Below, piece by piece: positions 32,912 through 44,805 of a stretch of DNA of 64,000 bases. The first letter of the stretch is position 1. Every line of letters starts with the position of its first letter. The stretch comes from Akebia trifoliata (Eukaryota; Streptophyta; Magnoliopsida; Ranunculales; Lardizabalaceae): NCBI GenBank assembly GCA_017979445.1, contig JADQWC010000535.1, positions 1-64,000 on the forward strand, in the 5' to 3' direction. The notes below the pieces were generated by a model. It was not told the origin of the DNA and searched no databases. It was given only the letters and a program-made list of their open reading frames with translations. The position numbers and the translations under genes are program-made.

Positions 32912-34273
32912 TGTATTGTTTTAATATTTTTTTTTTTTTTGGTTTTTTGGTTTCTTGTAAACATGCATTAATCCAGTTTTCTCCATAAGATCATTTCCCA
33001 AAAACGTCTATCATTTATCTCTTATCACATTTTCTAACAAAAAACTATACCTCATAAGAAGGCTTGTACATTTTCAACAACACACACTGATTGTTTTTGC
33101 TAGTGTTGTTTTCCTTCCTTCATAGAGAGAGCATCGATCTGTAAAGTCTAAACACATTACCCCAGCTAAAGTTTACAACCACTATGAATATATCAATCCA
33201 ACAAAAAAAAGAGTTAAAGCTTTCCAAAATCCTTCCATGCCAATATGGAGATCAATCAAGATGATAAAGTATTTTCTTTTCTTCGTTGTGATCTCTAAAC
33301 ATATACCCGAAGGTAGTTAATGAAGTCGAAAATGATTTAGGGTTTAGGGTCAGAGATAGAGGTAGAAGATGAAAAAATATGATAACAGAAGCATTTCAAA
33401 CTATTATATTAATAGTTTTATCTTGTCGGCATTTGACAAAATGCCATTATAAACCTTCACAGGGTTTGCGTGAAAAACTGCAAAAATAAAATAGCTTTGT
33501 CGCGTTTGTTTTTTAAAAACCTTATATTAATGGTTTTAATTTTGAATTTATTAAGTATTATATTGAATTTTTTAAAATTGTGATTTGTAAATTAGAATAA
33601 CAAGTCAAATACTCAATGACGACACAAGGGACTTGAACATGTTGATGACTTGGACATCCTTTTTTATGGGACAATGGCTTCTTGAAAGTAATCCTGGGGA
33701 CCCACTACTAGAACTTTACCTACTACCAGCACCACTAGACTTCTTAATGTCCATGTGGACATTGGTGAGGGCCCTTATTTTCCCTGAGTCAAGCTATCAC
33801 AAGAGTTCAAGGATATATTTGTAGAGGTAGAAGATGATCGAGTAGCTACTACACCTTCGAGGCAAACCTATAGTTGAGCCCGTATTATGTTGTCAAAAAA
33901 TGAGTACAACCTAATGATTTAGGAAGTCACTTGGTAGGCATATTGACTTTATGGAATCGAATAGTAATGCACACAGTCAACAAGTACATAATGTAAAATC
34001 GGGTAGCATTAAAGAATACATGGAGAAGTTGGACAATATAGAAAGACTCTCCAAAAAAAGTGACTCCTACAAGTTTTCTATGAAGATTTTATCAAAAAAA
34101 AACTAGAGAGGTTTTCTACATGATGCAAAGTGATGAGAGCAGACTTGAGGGGCTAGAGTCTGAAATGAATGACATTTAATCTGGGATGAGTTAGATAGGG
34201 GTTTAGATATTTTCTATTAATGATTTTTGACAATTTTTTTTATTGGTATGTTCTTTTATATTCTTAAGACTTA
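32912..34273. other. Unassigned AT-rich DNA
   Basis: No gene recognised. The 63-codon plus-strand frame at 33633-33824 lies in the least AT-rich part but has no domain or splice context that I can identify. The stretch 33370-33560 has TATTAATGGTTTT motifs like those of decayed DNA transposons. Confidence 0.4.
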
Positions 34274-35451
34274 GGTGTTGTTTGTTAAACTGAAAAAAAA
34301 ATGCTGAATAACATTAAGCGCTGAAACTTATAAGCACTGAATTTAAGTGCTAAAAAAGTTATTTGTTTAGATGCTAAATCGTGTTTGTTACCCATTACTG
34401 AAACTGGTAAATTGTCTTGTTTACCCTTACAATCATATTATACATTGTTAGCATGTTTCAAATGCCTATTTCTTCTCAAACACAATAAAATATATGATTT
34501 CTTATAAAATTAAAATACAATTCATTTTTAAATAATAAGTAATACTCAAATTTTCAATTTATAAATAATAATTTCTATTTCTAAAAGCCCACAAATTTCA
34601 ATTAAAAAATAGTAATGTTATATAAGTCACCAAAATTTGAAATCAACATTAAAAGAACTTAATTTTGGATGAATAATTTTCGATGGAAATGAAGGATGTG
34701 TAATTATAAAAGCACCCTATGAATTAATAAGGGCAACCTACACCATAGCCAAATTTTTTTGTCTTATATGGGTTAAAGTTTTTGGAATGAGCAAATTTTT
34801 AGTGAGGAAGATCTATATGGTCTAGAGATTATCCTCACCAAAAATCAGCCCATTTTGAAACTTCTAACCACGTCAAAAATGGTTTAAAAAAAGAAGATAA
34901 TTTACGGTTCTTGAACTTGTTTTGATAGGATTAGAAGTTTTTGGATGGACTGATTTTTGGTGAGGATGATCTCCTCATTGTAGAGATAATTCTCACCAAA
35001 AATCAACTCATTCCAAAATTTTTAACCCATATAAGACAAAGTAATTTAGCCATGGTGTGGGTTTATTAATTTGTGGGGTGTTTATATACTAATGAGGAGA
35101 TCATCCTCACCAAAAACCAACTCATTCCAAAACTTTTAACCCATATAAGACAAAATAATTTAGCCATGGTGTGGGTTTATTAATTTGTAGGGTGCTTATA
35201 TACTTATTCATGGGATGTAAGAGGTAATATCCTTTTAAGTATAAGGGCATAGTTGTCCATACCGAAAAAAATGAAGTGCTTACTGCTTCAGCACTTTTTT
35301 TCCAGCATCAAAATAGTGCTGAAATTTTTTCATTTATTTTCAGCAATAAGCGTTAAAAATATAAAGTAAACAAATACGCTATTTTGACAAAAAGTGCTGA
35401 TTTTTTTTTTCTAGCAATAAGCGCTGAAAAGTGGCACAAACAAACACCGCC
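34274..35451 (-). mobile_element. Harbinger/Tourist-like non-autonomous element, copy 2 (1178 bp)
   Basis: It starts GGTGTTGTTTGTTAAACTG and ends (reverse-complemented) GGCGGTGTTTGTTTGTGCC, with TTA duplicated at 34271-34273 and 35452-35454. A three-base TTA duplication plus these ends fit PIF/Harbinger. It is inverted relative to the copy at 21402-22505 and aligns with it throughout. It differs by an internal tandem duplication of about 125 bp (35041-35210, phrase GCCATGGTGTGGGTTTATTA twice). No transposase. Confidence 0.8.
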
Positions 35452-35454
35452 TTA

Positions 35455-36530
35455 GTTTATGGGATAATGCACTACTTAAGACCTGGTATGTTTTAGTCTT
35501 ATATTTTAATTTTGTTATGATTTCAATATGCACTTTTGATATTTGATTTGTGGGCGTAATTCATGATTTGGGTATGACTTATGTGATGATGCACTTTTAT
35601 AAGGATCCACTTTTATGTGATGATATATATGATTTTGATGTGTGTTTCTACGTTAGATGGATAGTGTAGATGCAATTTTTCACTTTACCTTGAGATCTCC
35701 CTTGAAAGATCTCAGTTCGGTAGGTGGCCTGCAACAGGACCACTCCAACAATCAAGTTAGAATTAGCGCCGAGCTAATAAAGAGTTCTCTAAGAAGATTT
35801 TTTGTAACCATTAATTGAGTTGCAACATGGAATTTATAGGGGTCCTGATTGATGTATTTCTCAAGATATTTTCAATGATTACTTTTAGAGTTGTTGCGCC
35901 TACTTTCTAACCTGACAGTTATAAGAGTTGTTACACCTTCCCTGTCAGGGCTGGGGCAGTTCCAACCGATTTGTTAGGTTAAGAGTTGCCATATATGTCT
36001 TGTCAGTGATAATGCTGTCATGCCTGTCACATCTAGCTCCAAGTGCACCTGACCTGTATTTATGAAGCTCGACACCTTTCCCACAAACCTTGGTGGGTCG
36101 GTAACTAAATCTTGAGATTGCCACGTGTCAGGAACTCCCGAGAATTACCCTCCACAATACCCCTTCTTGTTGTCTTGGATCTAGATCTAAGACCCCAAGA
36201 TATACATTGACTGACACATGGTGAATTTCGATTGGGAGTTGGTCTGACCTGGCTCATTAATTGCATCAACTTATGACGTCTAACCATACGTGTTTCGAGG
36301 ACGACAGACGTTATGATTGCCCTCGTGAAGTGTGCTCCCAACTATTGATGTGAACGACACATTTATGTGCCGTCTACACGTGACACCTTGCGAATGGTCG
36401 GTTACACACGCGTGTTCATACTCCCTCTTTGTTTCTAGTGCCATTAAATGCATTTTTATCCTCATTATTACTTCGTTCCTCGAGGACATCCTAGCCTTCG
36501 ATTTGGTTATGCATCTCGAGGCTCTCTAAG
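35455..36530. other. LTR-like or promoter-like DNA, class unclear
   Basis: Less AT-rich than its surroundings, with no open domain. Features are CTATAAATTCC on the minus strand (about 35833), GAGATCT inverted pairs at 35690-35715, and the phrase pair CACCTTCCCTGTCAGG and CACCTGACCTG. This composition is like plant LTR sequence, but no matching partner or primer site was found. Confidence 0.3.
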
Positions 36531-36810
36531 GCATATATATACTTCATTCCTTGCCATTTTGCATTTTTACCTTCTGGTTTCCCTGTCATTTTTGTTGTCT
36601 TGCTCTCTCTGTACTCTTGTGCAATCTTCCAAGCTCGGCACCAACTAACCTCCCACAAGTTCTCCAAATATTCTCTGCCAGCCACATCCCTCAAGGTTAG
36701 AAATCAAGGTCCCCTCCCCTTTCCTCTATAAATCCTCTTTTTCGCTTTTTAGCCTTTGCTATGGCTAGGGGAAAATCCTATTCCCATACTCACCCTCTGT
36801 TGGACGTGGG
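36531..36810 (+). promoter_or_regulatory. TATA box, CT-rich leader and truncated start of an unknown gene or gag
   Basis: TATATATA at 36534 is followed by a pyrimidine-rich leader, a possible donor (CAAG/GTTAGAAA near 36695) and an ATG at 36761 opening MARGKSYSHTHPLLDVG. That frame is cut after about 17 codons where a Tat LTR begins at 36811 (TGTAGACACCCC). It may be the start of an LTR-element gag or of a host gene; nothing decides between them. Confidence 0.35.
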
Positions 36811-37345
36811 TGTAGACACCCCAATTTGCACGAACCCATTAGGAAAATTCAAATTTCCTCGAATTGATTCCGATTTAGAACTCAAGCTTTTTGACGGACC
36901 TGCATCACCACTTAGCATCATTTTCATGCACACATGCATCATGTCACATAATTTTGCATGCTTAACCTTGTCCCTAACCCAATCTATTCCATACCACCTC
37001 TATGATCCAATCCGGATCCATAACTATTCTCCATTCACCGCTCCATCACCTATACCATAACCAAGGTCCATTTCCTAATCCAACCTAAGCCCAAGACAAA
37101 GTCTACCTTCTAACTCAAATTCAAGTCCATTCTTTTAGCCCACTATTAAAGTCCATAGTCTATAGCCCAAGTCCATCACCTAAGCCCAATACCAAGTCCA
37201 TTCTAAGCCCATTCTCTCACACCCCCTCAAAAGGTGACACATGTTGATCTCCCATAAGTCCTCAATACCCAATGCTTAATCTAATTGGAGAATCAACTCC
37301 CCTTTGTGAAAGTTTCATAATACCCTTCCCAAAAAGGGTGGTCAA
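36811..37345 (+). mobile_element. Tat-type LTR fragment (5' end only)
   Basis: It starts TGTAGACACCCCAATTTGCA, matches the beginning of the solo LTR at 19508 and continues with the same CCTAAGCCCA-rich text. It stops without an LTR end near 37345, where sequence shared with the 3' flank of the first GST gene begins, so the GST copy and this fragment meet at a rearrangement junction. Confidence 0.7.
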
Positions 37346-37431
37346 ACCAAAATATAGAAGCAGTGTAAACACAATCGCTTAAAAATAGTATAGAAGCATA
37401 GATTTCCAACTCTTGGTACAAAATATAGACT

Positions 37432-38614
<1,183 letters not shown>

Positions 38615-38660
38615 TTAACACTTGGAAATGAAAATGAAGAAACTTGGGTAAGAAATGAGA

Positions 38661-38670
38661 ATATTTATAG
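38661..38670 (-). promoter_or_regulatory. TATA box of GST copy 2
   Basis: The minus strand reads CTATAAATAT, 90 bp upstream of the start codon, a canonical plant TATA box. It is stronger than the CTATTTA of copy 1. Confidence 0.65.
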
Positions 38671-38885
38671 ATTTTTAAAAGACAAGGAGGCTTTCTTGTT
38701 TTCTCAAATTTAAGTCATTAGTTTCTAGGGCCTTCGAAAGAATGTCACCGGTTGCATCAGAAATCAAAACGCTCGACTACAAACTACAGATCGCCACATC
38801 CCACCTCGAAAGTATGTCTCTCTTCCAAAGAGACATTTTCCTTGCTTACTTAGTCAAATTTGAGTCCTCATAAGATGACTAGCCA

Positions 38886-39895
38886 TAGATCTTTCCACCT
38901 CGGGATACACGGCTCCTTTGGGATATACTGTTTTTATGGGCAAGTGCAACCGCGTATACGAAGGTGTACAGATCTACGGTTCCCGAACTTGTCACGTGGA
39001 TGAATCAATTAGGTATGCCACCTGGTGAGTCATTTTATCATGACTCATTTTTTAAAGACTAATGATTTTTTTAACTTAGCCTGACAGCCGAACTAGAAAA
39101 CTCACTGACGTGTCATGCGCAAAGAATCATTCGAGATATAAAATTGTACCTTCAGGATACACAATTGCAAATGGCTGGTCTATCAGGTTTGTTGTGTATC
39201 CCCAAGGAGAAAAATCTATGATTCTTTGCTCATGTCACGTCGATGAGTTTTGAGCCCCCTCTCAGGTTGAATTAAAAAATAAGCACTCTATTTTAAACCC
39301 TACTTAGGTTCCTTTGCTCAAATAGATTATCACATCAGTGATTCAACACCATAGCCCTTTCTTTCAACAACTCAGATCCAACAAAAACAATTTCTTTTGA
39401 ACTTGATTCAATGTTTTGAAAATTGACCGTTGTCGAATAAAATTGAAGTTCAATGGTGAAAAATAACTTGTTTTGGAATTGGAATTTGATTTTAAAACTT
39501 CATAGAATTGTGTCCTCTACAACTCTAAAGTCTCCCATCATGTTTTTGATGCCACACTGTGAGCCCAAAGCCCCTAATTGAGGGTGAAATCCTTAGTAAC
39601 GTATAAGGTTGGTGGGCTTTCTCTGCCAAATTAAGAATCTAGTAATCCTAACAGGTCAGTTGAATGTTGTGACGTTAAATTAAGAGTTGTGATAATTTGA
39701 CTACCCCACGTGTCATGCTCAATTGACACTCCTGACGTGACAAGCTCGATAATTGTATATCTATATGCCTCGGAATACATAGTTCCCTTGGGATATACTT
39801 TTTATGGGGAAGTGTAGTTGTGTAACCCAAGGCATACATATCTATGATTTCCAAACTTGTCACGCCAGGAGAGTCGATTAAGTATGCCACATGGG
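38886..39895. repeat. Three diverged direct repeats of about 110-145 bp
   Basis: Blocks at 38888-39030, 39135-39250 and 39765-39895 share, in order, GG(A/G)ATACA, TTTGGGATATACT, TATGGG-AAGTG, a TCTA(C/T)G(A/G)TT phrase, and AACTTGTCACG followed by TATGCCACNTGG. The middle copy is the most degraded. Spacing between blocks is uneven, so this is not a simple tandem array. They could be remnants of LTRs or of a duplicated regulatory segment. Confidence 0.55.
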
Positions 39896-40658
39896 ATTAT
39901 CACTATTCTTAAATTAATGGAATATGTCGAAATGACTGACTAATTCACTGCATTCCACACTGGGCTAATGTGGATGTGCATGAAACCATATATGCTTTTC
40001 ATTTTTATGATTGTAAAGAATCTATGGCTCATTGTGCATCGTGAAGCACAGTGCATTGTGCAACCACTCCAGCACGACTCTTAATTAATATACCAACCAA
40101 AGAACAGGAGCATAGTTTTAAAACTCGTGGAATTGATGAGAAACACGGTTGATTTGACTCGACTTGTTTATATTTTGAGGTAACTTGGTCACCAAACTCG
40201 TTGGAACCAAGTTGGTTTGAAAATATACCAACTCAAAGACAAAAATTCTTTTTCCGAAACCATTTGATTTTTGTCTAAAAATGTATATATCATCTTTAAG
40301 GTCTCAATTTATACAAGCTCATTTTCAATCCATTGTTGTAAAAAATCCTTGACTTTTCTAATAAAAGATTAATCATCTTCAAGCTCTTTAACCTATTAAA
40401 AAGATTGTAGGTTTCTATAAAGAGGAGCTCTAGTTCTAGAGTGAGTGAGAATCAATGTGATTGAGGGTTGCTTGGGGTGTCTCATCTCTTATATTTAATT
40501 GGGGTTTAACAAAAACGCGATTGAGTCCTTAGTTAAAGCAAGGAGAATCATTCGTATCATTTGTTTGCACTAATCTCTTGTTTGTTCTCTCTATAGAACT
40601 GTTTTGATAGAACAATTGTCTATAGAGGTGGTGGAAGAAAAAAAACATGATATTCCTA
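39896..40658. other. Unassigned DNA, no gene seen
   Basis: No open frame with a domain, no array and no transposon end identified. Confidence 0.4.
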
Positions 40659-41279
40659 CTAGTGACAGATTTCTAATAGGTTCAAAGAACCTACAATTCT
40701 TTTCCAAAAGTAGGATCTAATGGCTAAATCAGAGAGATTTAAATTTTCTTTGGTTAAGAAGTTTTTCAAGACAACAACTTTAAAATCTTTTCTCCCATAT
40801 ATTGAAGTAATCAGGAAGGAAGTTGTGGAGGATAACATTGGTACATTTTCTAGACCATATACATGTCCTAGCAGAGTAAGTGGTACTTGAAACCAGCTAG
40901 TCCTACCCAGCAGCATAGCAAGACAGCTTAAGGAGAAATCTAATCTGCTTAGTAGGACAGGTTTAGTCCAAATATCTATATGATTTTGTATCGTGTACAT
41001 CAAGTTCAGAGATTTCGAAAGAGATCTCCTAGGAATCCTAGATTCAATCTCAATGATACCAATTTCGTTTTGGATCTTTGCAATCAGGAGATTGAACGTG
41101 ATCCCTTCCCAGTTAAGGGCAAACCTTGATTTGAAGGGAGAACTTATAAATAGGGGAATTAACATAGACGAGGGGATATTTTTGGTCAAGAGAGAAAGGG
41201 CTGAAACTATTGTTATTCTTGGATATTGTTTTCTTTGCAACTCTAACTTGGGCATCAGATGATCATTGGTAGGTAACAT
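40659..41279 (-). other. 206-codon open frame of unknown nature
   Basis: The minus strand is open from an ATG at 41279 to a stop at 40659 in AT-rich DNA, which is longer than chance would usually give. The product is Leu/Ile/Ser-rich with no motif that I recognise. The opposite strand is also largely open in one frame (40720-41262, two internal TGA codons). That reading is Lys/Glu/Phe-rich and more like a soluble protein. One of the two may be a decayed coding sequence, or the block may be LTR DNA (it has TTTATAAG on the minus strand near 41150). I cannot decide. Confidence 0.25.
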
Positions 41280-41299
41280 ACCGGTGCTTACAGGAAGGA

Positions 41300-43880
41300 C
41301 TAAAGAACTACTTCGACTTTAAAAGTACACTTGATCTATGTTTGTGGATCTATTTTTTGTAGTTTAGGAGTCACCACCTAGTTTACGGTTTAAGAACTGA
41401 AACATGACTCTAAATAAATAAAAAATACTAATCTAGGAAAAAAATGGGTTCGGAGATGACGTAATGGGATTGAAAAGTATTAGGCACCAATACCGCCCGA
41501 CGAACGTCGATCTCTACTTTTCCCAAAAATTTTACATTGCAAAAATGACCTAAAAATTGAAATAAATAAAAAATATCTTTTTTTTTATCTGGATGATTGC
41601 GATGGTTGATTATCTTAGAACTCGTGGAGAGCGTTCCTTGTGTGAGTCTTCCTCCTTCTGTCTTCGTCACTAGATCCACTTCTGATCTTCGAGATAAGGT
41701 ATTTTTCTTTTAAATCTGAATATTTTTTGACTTTTTTTGGATGTTTTTTTAAGGATTTCTAGGTGTTTTTGAGTAAAAAATGGGGTTTAGGTGTTAGGTA
41801 GGAACTTGGGACTTTAGATTTAGGATTTTGGAAAGATTTGGGAGAGTTTCTGACTTTTCTTTCCTAGGGTTTTTCCTGACTTACGAGTTTAGGTTGTGGG
41901 AGTTCCTTTTTATAAAGTTTTTTGGAAGAGTTAGTATTTTATTAGGTTTCTTCAAGATAAAGTTAAGTTGTTTAATTAGGATTTTAATTCTTACCTACAA
42001 TGAAGATTTTTAAATTTTTAGAGAACCCCCTAATTATATTTTGTATTTTTTGGGACCCCAAATGGAGGGGTCTTTTATAAATATCATGTGGGCCCACTTA
42101 AATAAATGGGTCACCACTTAAAATTTGACCCGTAGGCTTGATTGATTGATTTTATTTGTTCAAGTTTTTAATTTAATTTATTAAGATTTCACTTTACGTT
42201 AATCAATATTTTAATTATTAATTTCAAAAATTTAAATTTTTAGAACTAAAAAATTATCATTTTACTCTCAAAGAGGACTTTTGGGTTGAGAGGTTGTTTT
42301 TTGATGTTTCAAGATATTTTGAAATCAATTTTTCGTAAGAAATTCGATGGGATTATCGGTTTGAGTCACTTATGGGTTTTTGGCATGATATAATTGTATG
42401 TCTTATGAGGATGTTTTAGCAATTTTGTCAAATTTTGTGAAAATTGGTAAAACAGTTTATTTTATTTTAGTTTGTTGTTTTATGTGTTCGAAAGGATTTT
42501 CCTAAGCATAATATAGGCTGTAGGAAAGTTTTGATGTCAGGGGTATTTTGATAATTTGATCAATTTTTTGATGATTTTTTTCGGAAAGTTTCTTTTTGTC
42601 TAAAGAATGATGATTTATATGTTTTGGGTCATATTTTTCTAACTTAGCATGGTTTCTAAGGTTTTACTTGTTTGAAATACCTAATTCGAATTTTTGAAAC
42701 ATATTTATTAATAAATAAAAAATATTAGAATATTCATCCATTATTGGGAATCGTCGCAATCGGGTTGACAAGTTCATTAATTAAGGGAGTACGAAAATGG
42801 GGTGTCTACAAATGCTCCTCTTTGGTAGAAGGTTGAAGCAAACTAGATAGCAAATCTACTTTGGTACATAGTGCAATATTCGAATGCCAAAGCTAGTGAC
42901 AATTCATTTGCAACTTGATTTAGCAATTCATCGATGTGTTCGGATCTTTGAGGGTAAAACTCTCTCTGAACTAAAGTTTATCAGGTCCTCAAGCCTAAAC
43001 TCTCATTGACGATATCAAATCCTTGAATTTTAGAAAATTCTCCCTAACTAATACAAAAGTGCACGTGTGTGTAATGGGTGATGCCTATGAAGTAGTTCAT
43101 CGAATTATTGAGAATAAACTCTCATCGATAACCACAAATGTCAGGTCTTATAGATCTTTTCTTACTGACAATTATGATTCAAATGAAATGCACGTACATG
43201 ATGAAGACAATCACACAATATTGAATTATGACAAATTTAAACAACGAGATAATTGGAGTCAATAACATTATCAGAATCAGATGATGTAAGAACTTCATTA
43301 AATCCTATTGAAATTCTTTTTTAGAGTTCGAAAAAATTTGAGTCTTGTTTGTTATACTCGAGCTTAATGGAGCCATGCTTAGCAGGCTAAGGTTTGTAGA
43401 AACTGAAAAAATCCTATTTAAGTTAGAATCTCATTTCTCGGACTTGAATTTACTGAAGCCACACTTTTTCGGGCTTGGGTTTGCAGAAACTTATTAAAAT
43501 CCTATCTAAACTCATATTATATGATTCAAAATGTTAGAGTCTCGTTTCTCAGACTCTAATCATTGGAGCCATGCTTCTCGGGCTTGGATTATAAGAACTT
43601 AAAAAATCCTTTTCAAGTTGGAGTCTCATTTCTTGGACTCGAACTCATTGAAGTCACACTTCTCGGGCTAAGGTTTGTAGGAACTTAAAAAATCCTATTC
43701 AAGTTAGAGTCTCGTTTCTCGGACTCGAACTTATTGGAGTCACGCTTTTCTGACAAAATTTTGTGGGAACTTAAAAAATCCTATTCAAGTTGGAGTCTCG
43801 TTTCTCGGACTCGAACTTATTAGAGCCACACTTCTCGAACTAAGGTTTATAGAACTTAAAAATCCTATTCACTCTATGAT
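41300..43880 (-). mobile_element. E3: old Tat 3' LTR with 3' untranslated region and array
   Basis: 41300-42810 aligns as a diverged version of the E2 LTR: GAGTCACCACCTAGTT, ATTAGGCACCAATACCGCCC, the TATAAAGTTTT box region near 41911, then AAAATGGGGTGTCTACA at its end. 42811-43260 then follows the E2 3' untranslated region, including GGTTGAAGCAAACTAGATAG and the polypurine tract AAAGAGGAGCATT (minus strand). 43325-43880 is a tandem array different from that of E2. No coding region follows, so the rest was deleted or overwritten. The left edge of the LTR is approximate. Confidence 0.75.
43325..43880 (-). repeat. E3 tandem array, about 92-bp unit, about 6 copies
   Basis: Six diverged units carry two stem-loops each: GAGTC-TCGTTTCTCG-GACTC and AGCC-ACGCTTCTCG-GGCT, followed by an AAAAAATCCTATTCAAGTT spacer. 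The second stem appears as AGCC/GGCT, AGTC/GGCT (wobble) and GTC/GAC in different units. Unit length varies from 85 to 130 through small insertions. It lies where E2 carries its 34-bp array. Confidence 0.8.
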
Positions 43881-43889
43881 TCAAAAATA

Positions 43890-44690
43890 ATTGCTTAAAG
43901 CTCCACGTTACTCCCAAGTTTCCTACGCCATATTTAATAAATTTTAAAATCTAAAATTTTAATTTTTAAATTAAAATTAGTTAAAAACCCTATGTGGTAT
44001 TTATAAAATTTTAAATTAAAAATTTTAATTTTAATTTAAAAATAATTAAAAAATAAATCCCTTAAATTCTACGTAGTTTTTAAATAAAAAAAAAATTTGT
44101 TCTCAATATCTTCTACGATTTTGATATCTTAATATTCTCACCAAAAATTCCTTTAACTTCAAATCAAGATTTATTAAAATCTCAACCAACAAACCCAATA
44201 TGATTGAAATGCAATCGAAATGATTTCAAAAAATGAATGTTTTAATTGAAAAAATAACTCCCTACCTCTTCTCCGAAGTTTCCTATGCCATATTTAAAAT
44301 CTTTTTTAAATATAAAATACCTTAAAAAAAACCTGCACCATGTTTAATAACTTTTAAATTAAAAGTAATTAAAAAATAACTCATTAAAAATTCACATCTT
44401 TTTTCCCCAAAATTACCTCTCTCCCAAGTTTCCTGCGCTTTATTTTTTATTTTTTATTTTTGTTTTGGTAGGTCAAACATACCATCTCACCCTGCACATG
44501 TACAACATTAAATAGTCATCTTTTGGTGGAAGGGCATATAGAGTTTTGAAGGCATGACTTGGAGAGTAAACCTAGTCAGCCTTACCAACTCAACTAACCC
44601 CTGGTGATTAAGTTTCCTGTGCCCTATTTAATTAGTTTTTAAATTAAAAAAAAAATAACTTCTTAAAAATTCATCAAAAATTTTATTATT
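43890..44690. repeat. AT-rich degenerate repeats around AAGTTTCCTGCGCC
   Basis: At least five copies of a unit containing CCCAAGTTTCCT(A/G)(C/T)GCC followed by a TATTTAATAA-TTTTAAATT-rich tail are spread over 800 bp. They continue the repeat-rich 3' region of E3 or belong to an older sequence. One copy is split by the SINE at 44436-44609. Confidence 0.6.
44436..44609 (-). mobile_element. tRNA-derived SINE, about 174 bp
   Basis: The minus strand has a pol III A-box-like TAGTTGAGTTGG near its start and a B-box-like CCTTCAAAACTC about 45 bases on. A unique body follows, then an A-rich tail (AAAACAAAAATAAAAAATA). The 10-mer AAGTTTCCTG flanks it at 44426-44435 and 44610-44619. It lies inside a repeat that contains the same 10-mer, so the duplication could in part be coincidental. 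Head, body and tail order and size fit a plant SINE. Confidence 0.65.
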
Positions 44691-44805
44691 GTAAAAATCC
44701 ACACAATTGAAATCCTTTCTAAGTGATTACAAGTTGAATTCTTTTTAGATAATCAATCTGAAAATACGGGACTTCATACCACGTCTAGTCGTAAAGGGAG
44801 GGTGG

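Noticed and set aside
33633..33824. 63-codon plus-strand frame with moderate GC
   Set aside because: No domain, no splice or promoter context, surrounded by decayed DNA.
40659..41279. Possible endogenous pararetrovirus protein
   Set aside because: Considered because such relics are common in plants, but neither strand shows a movement, coat or RT motif that I could point to.
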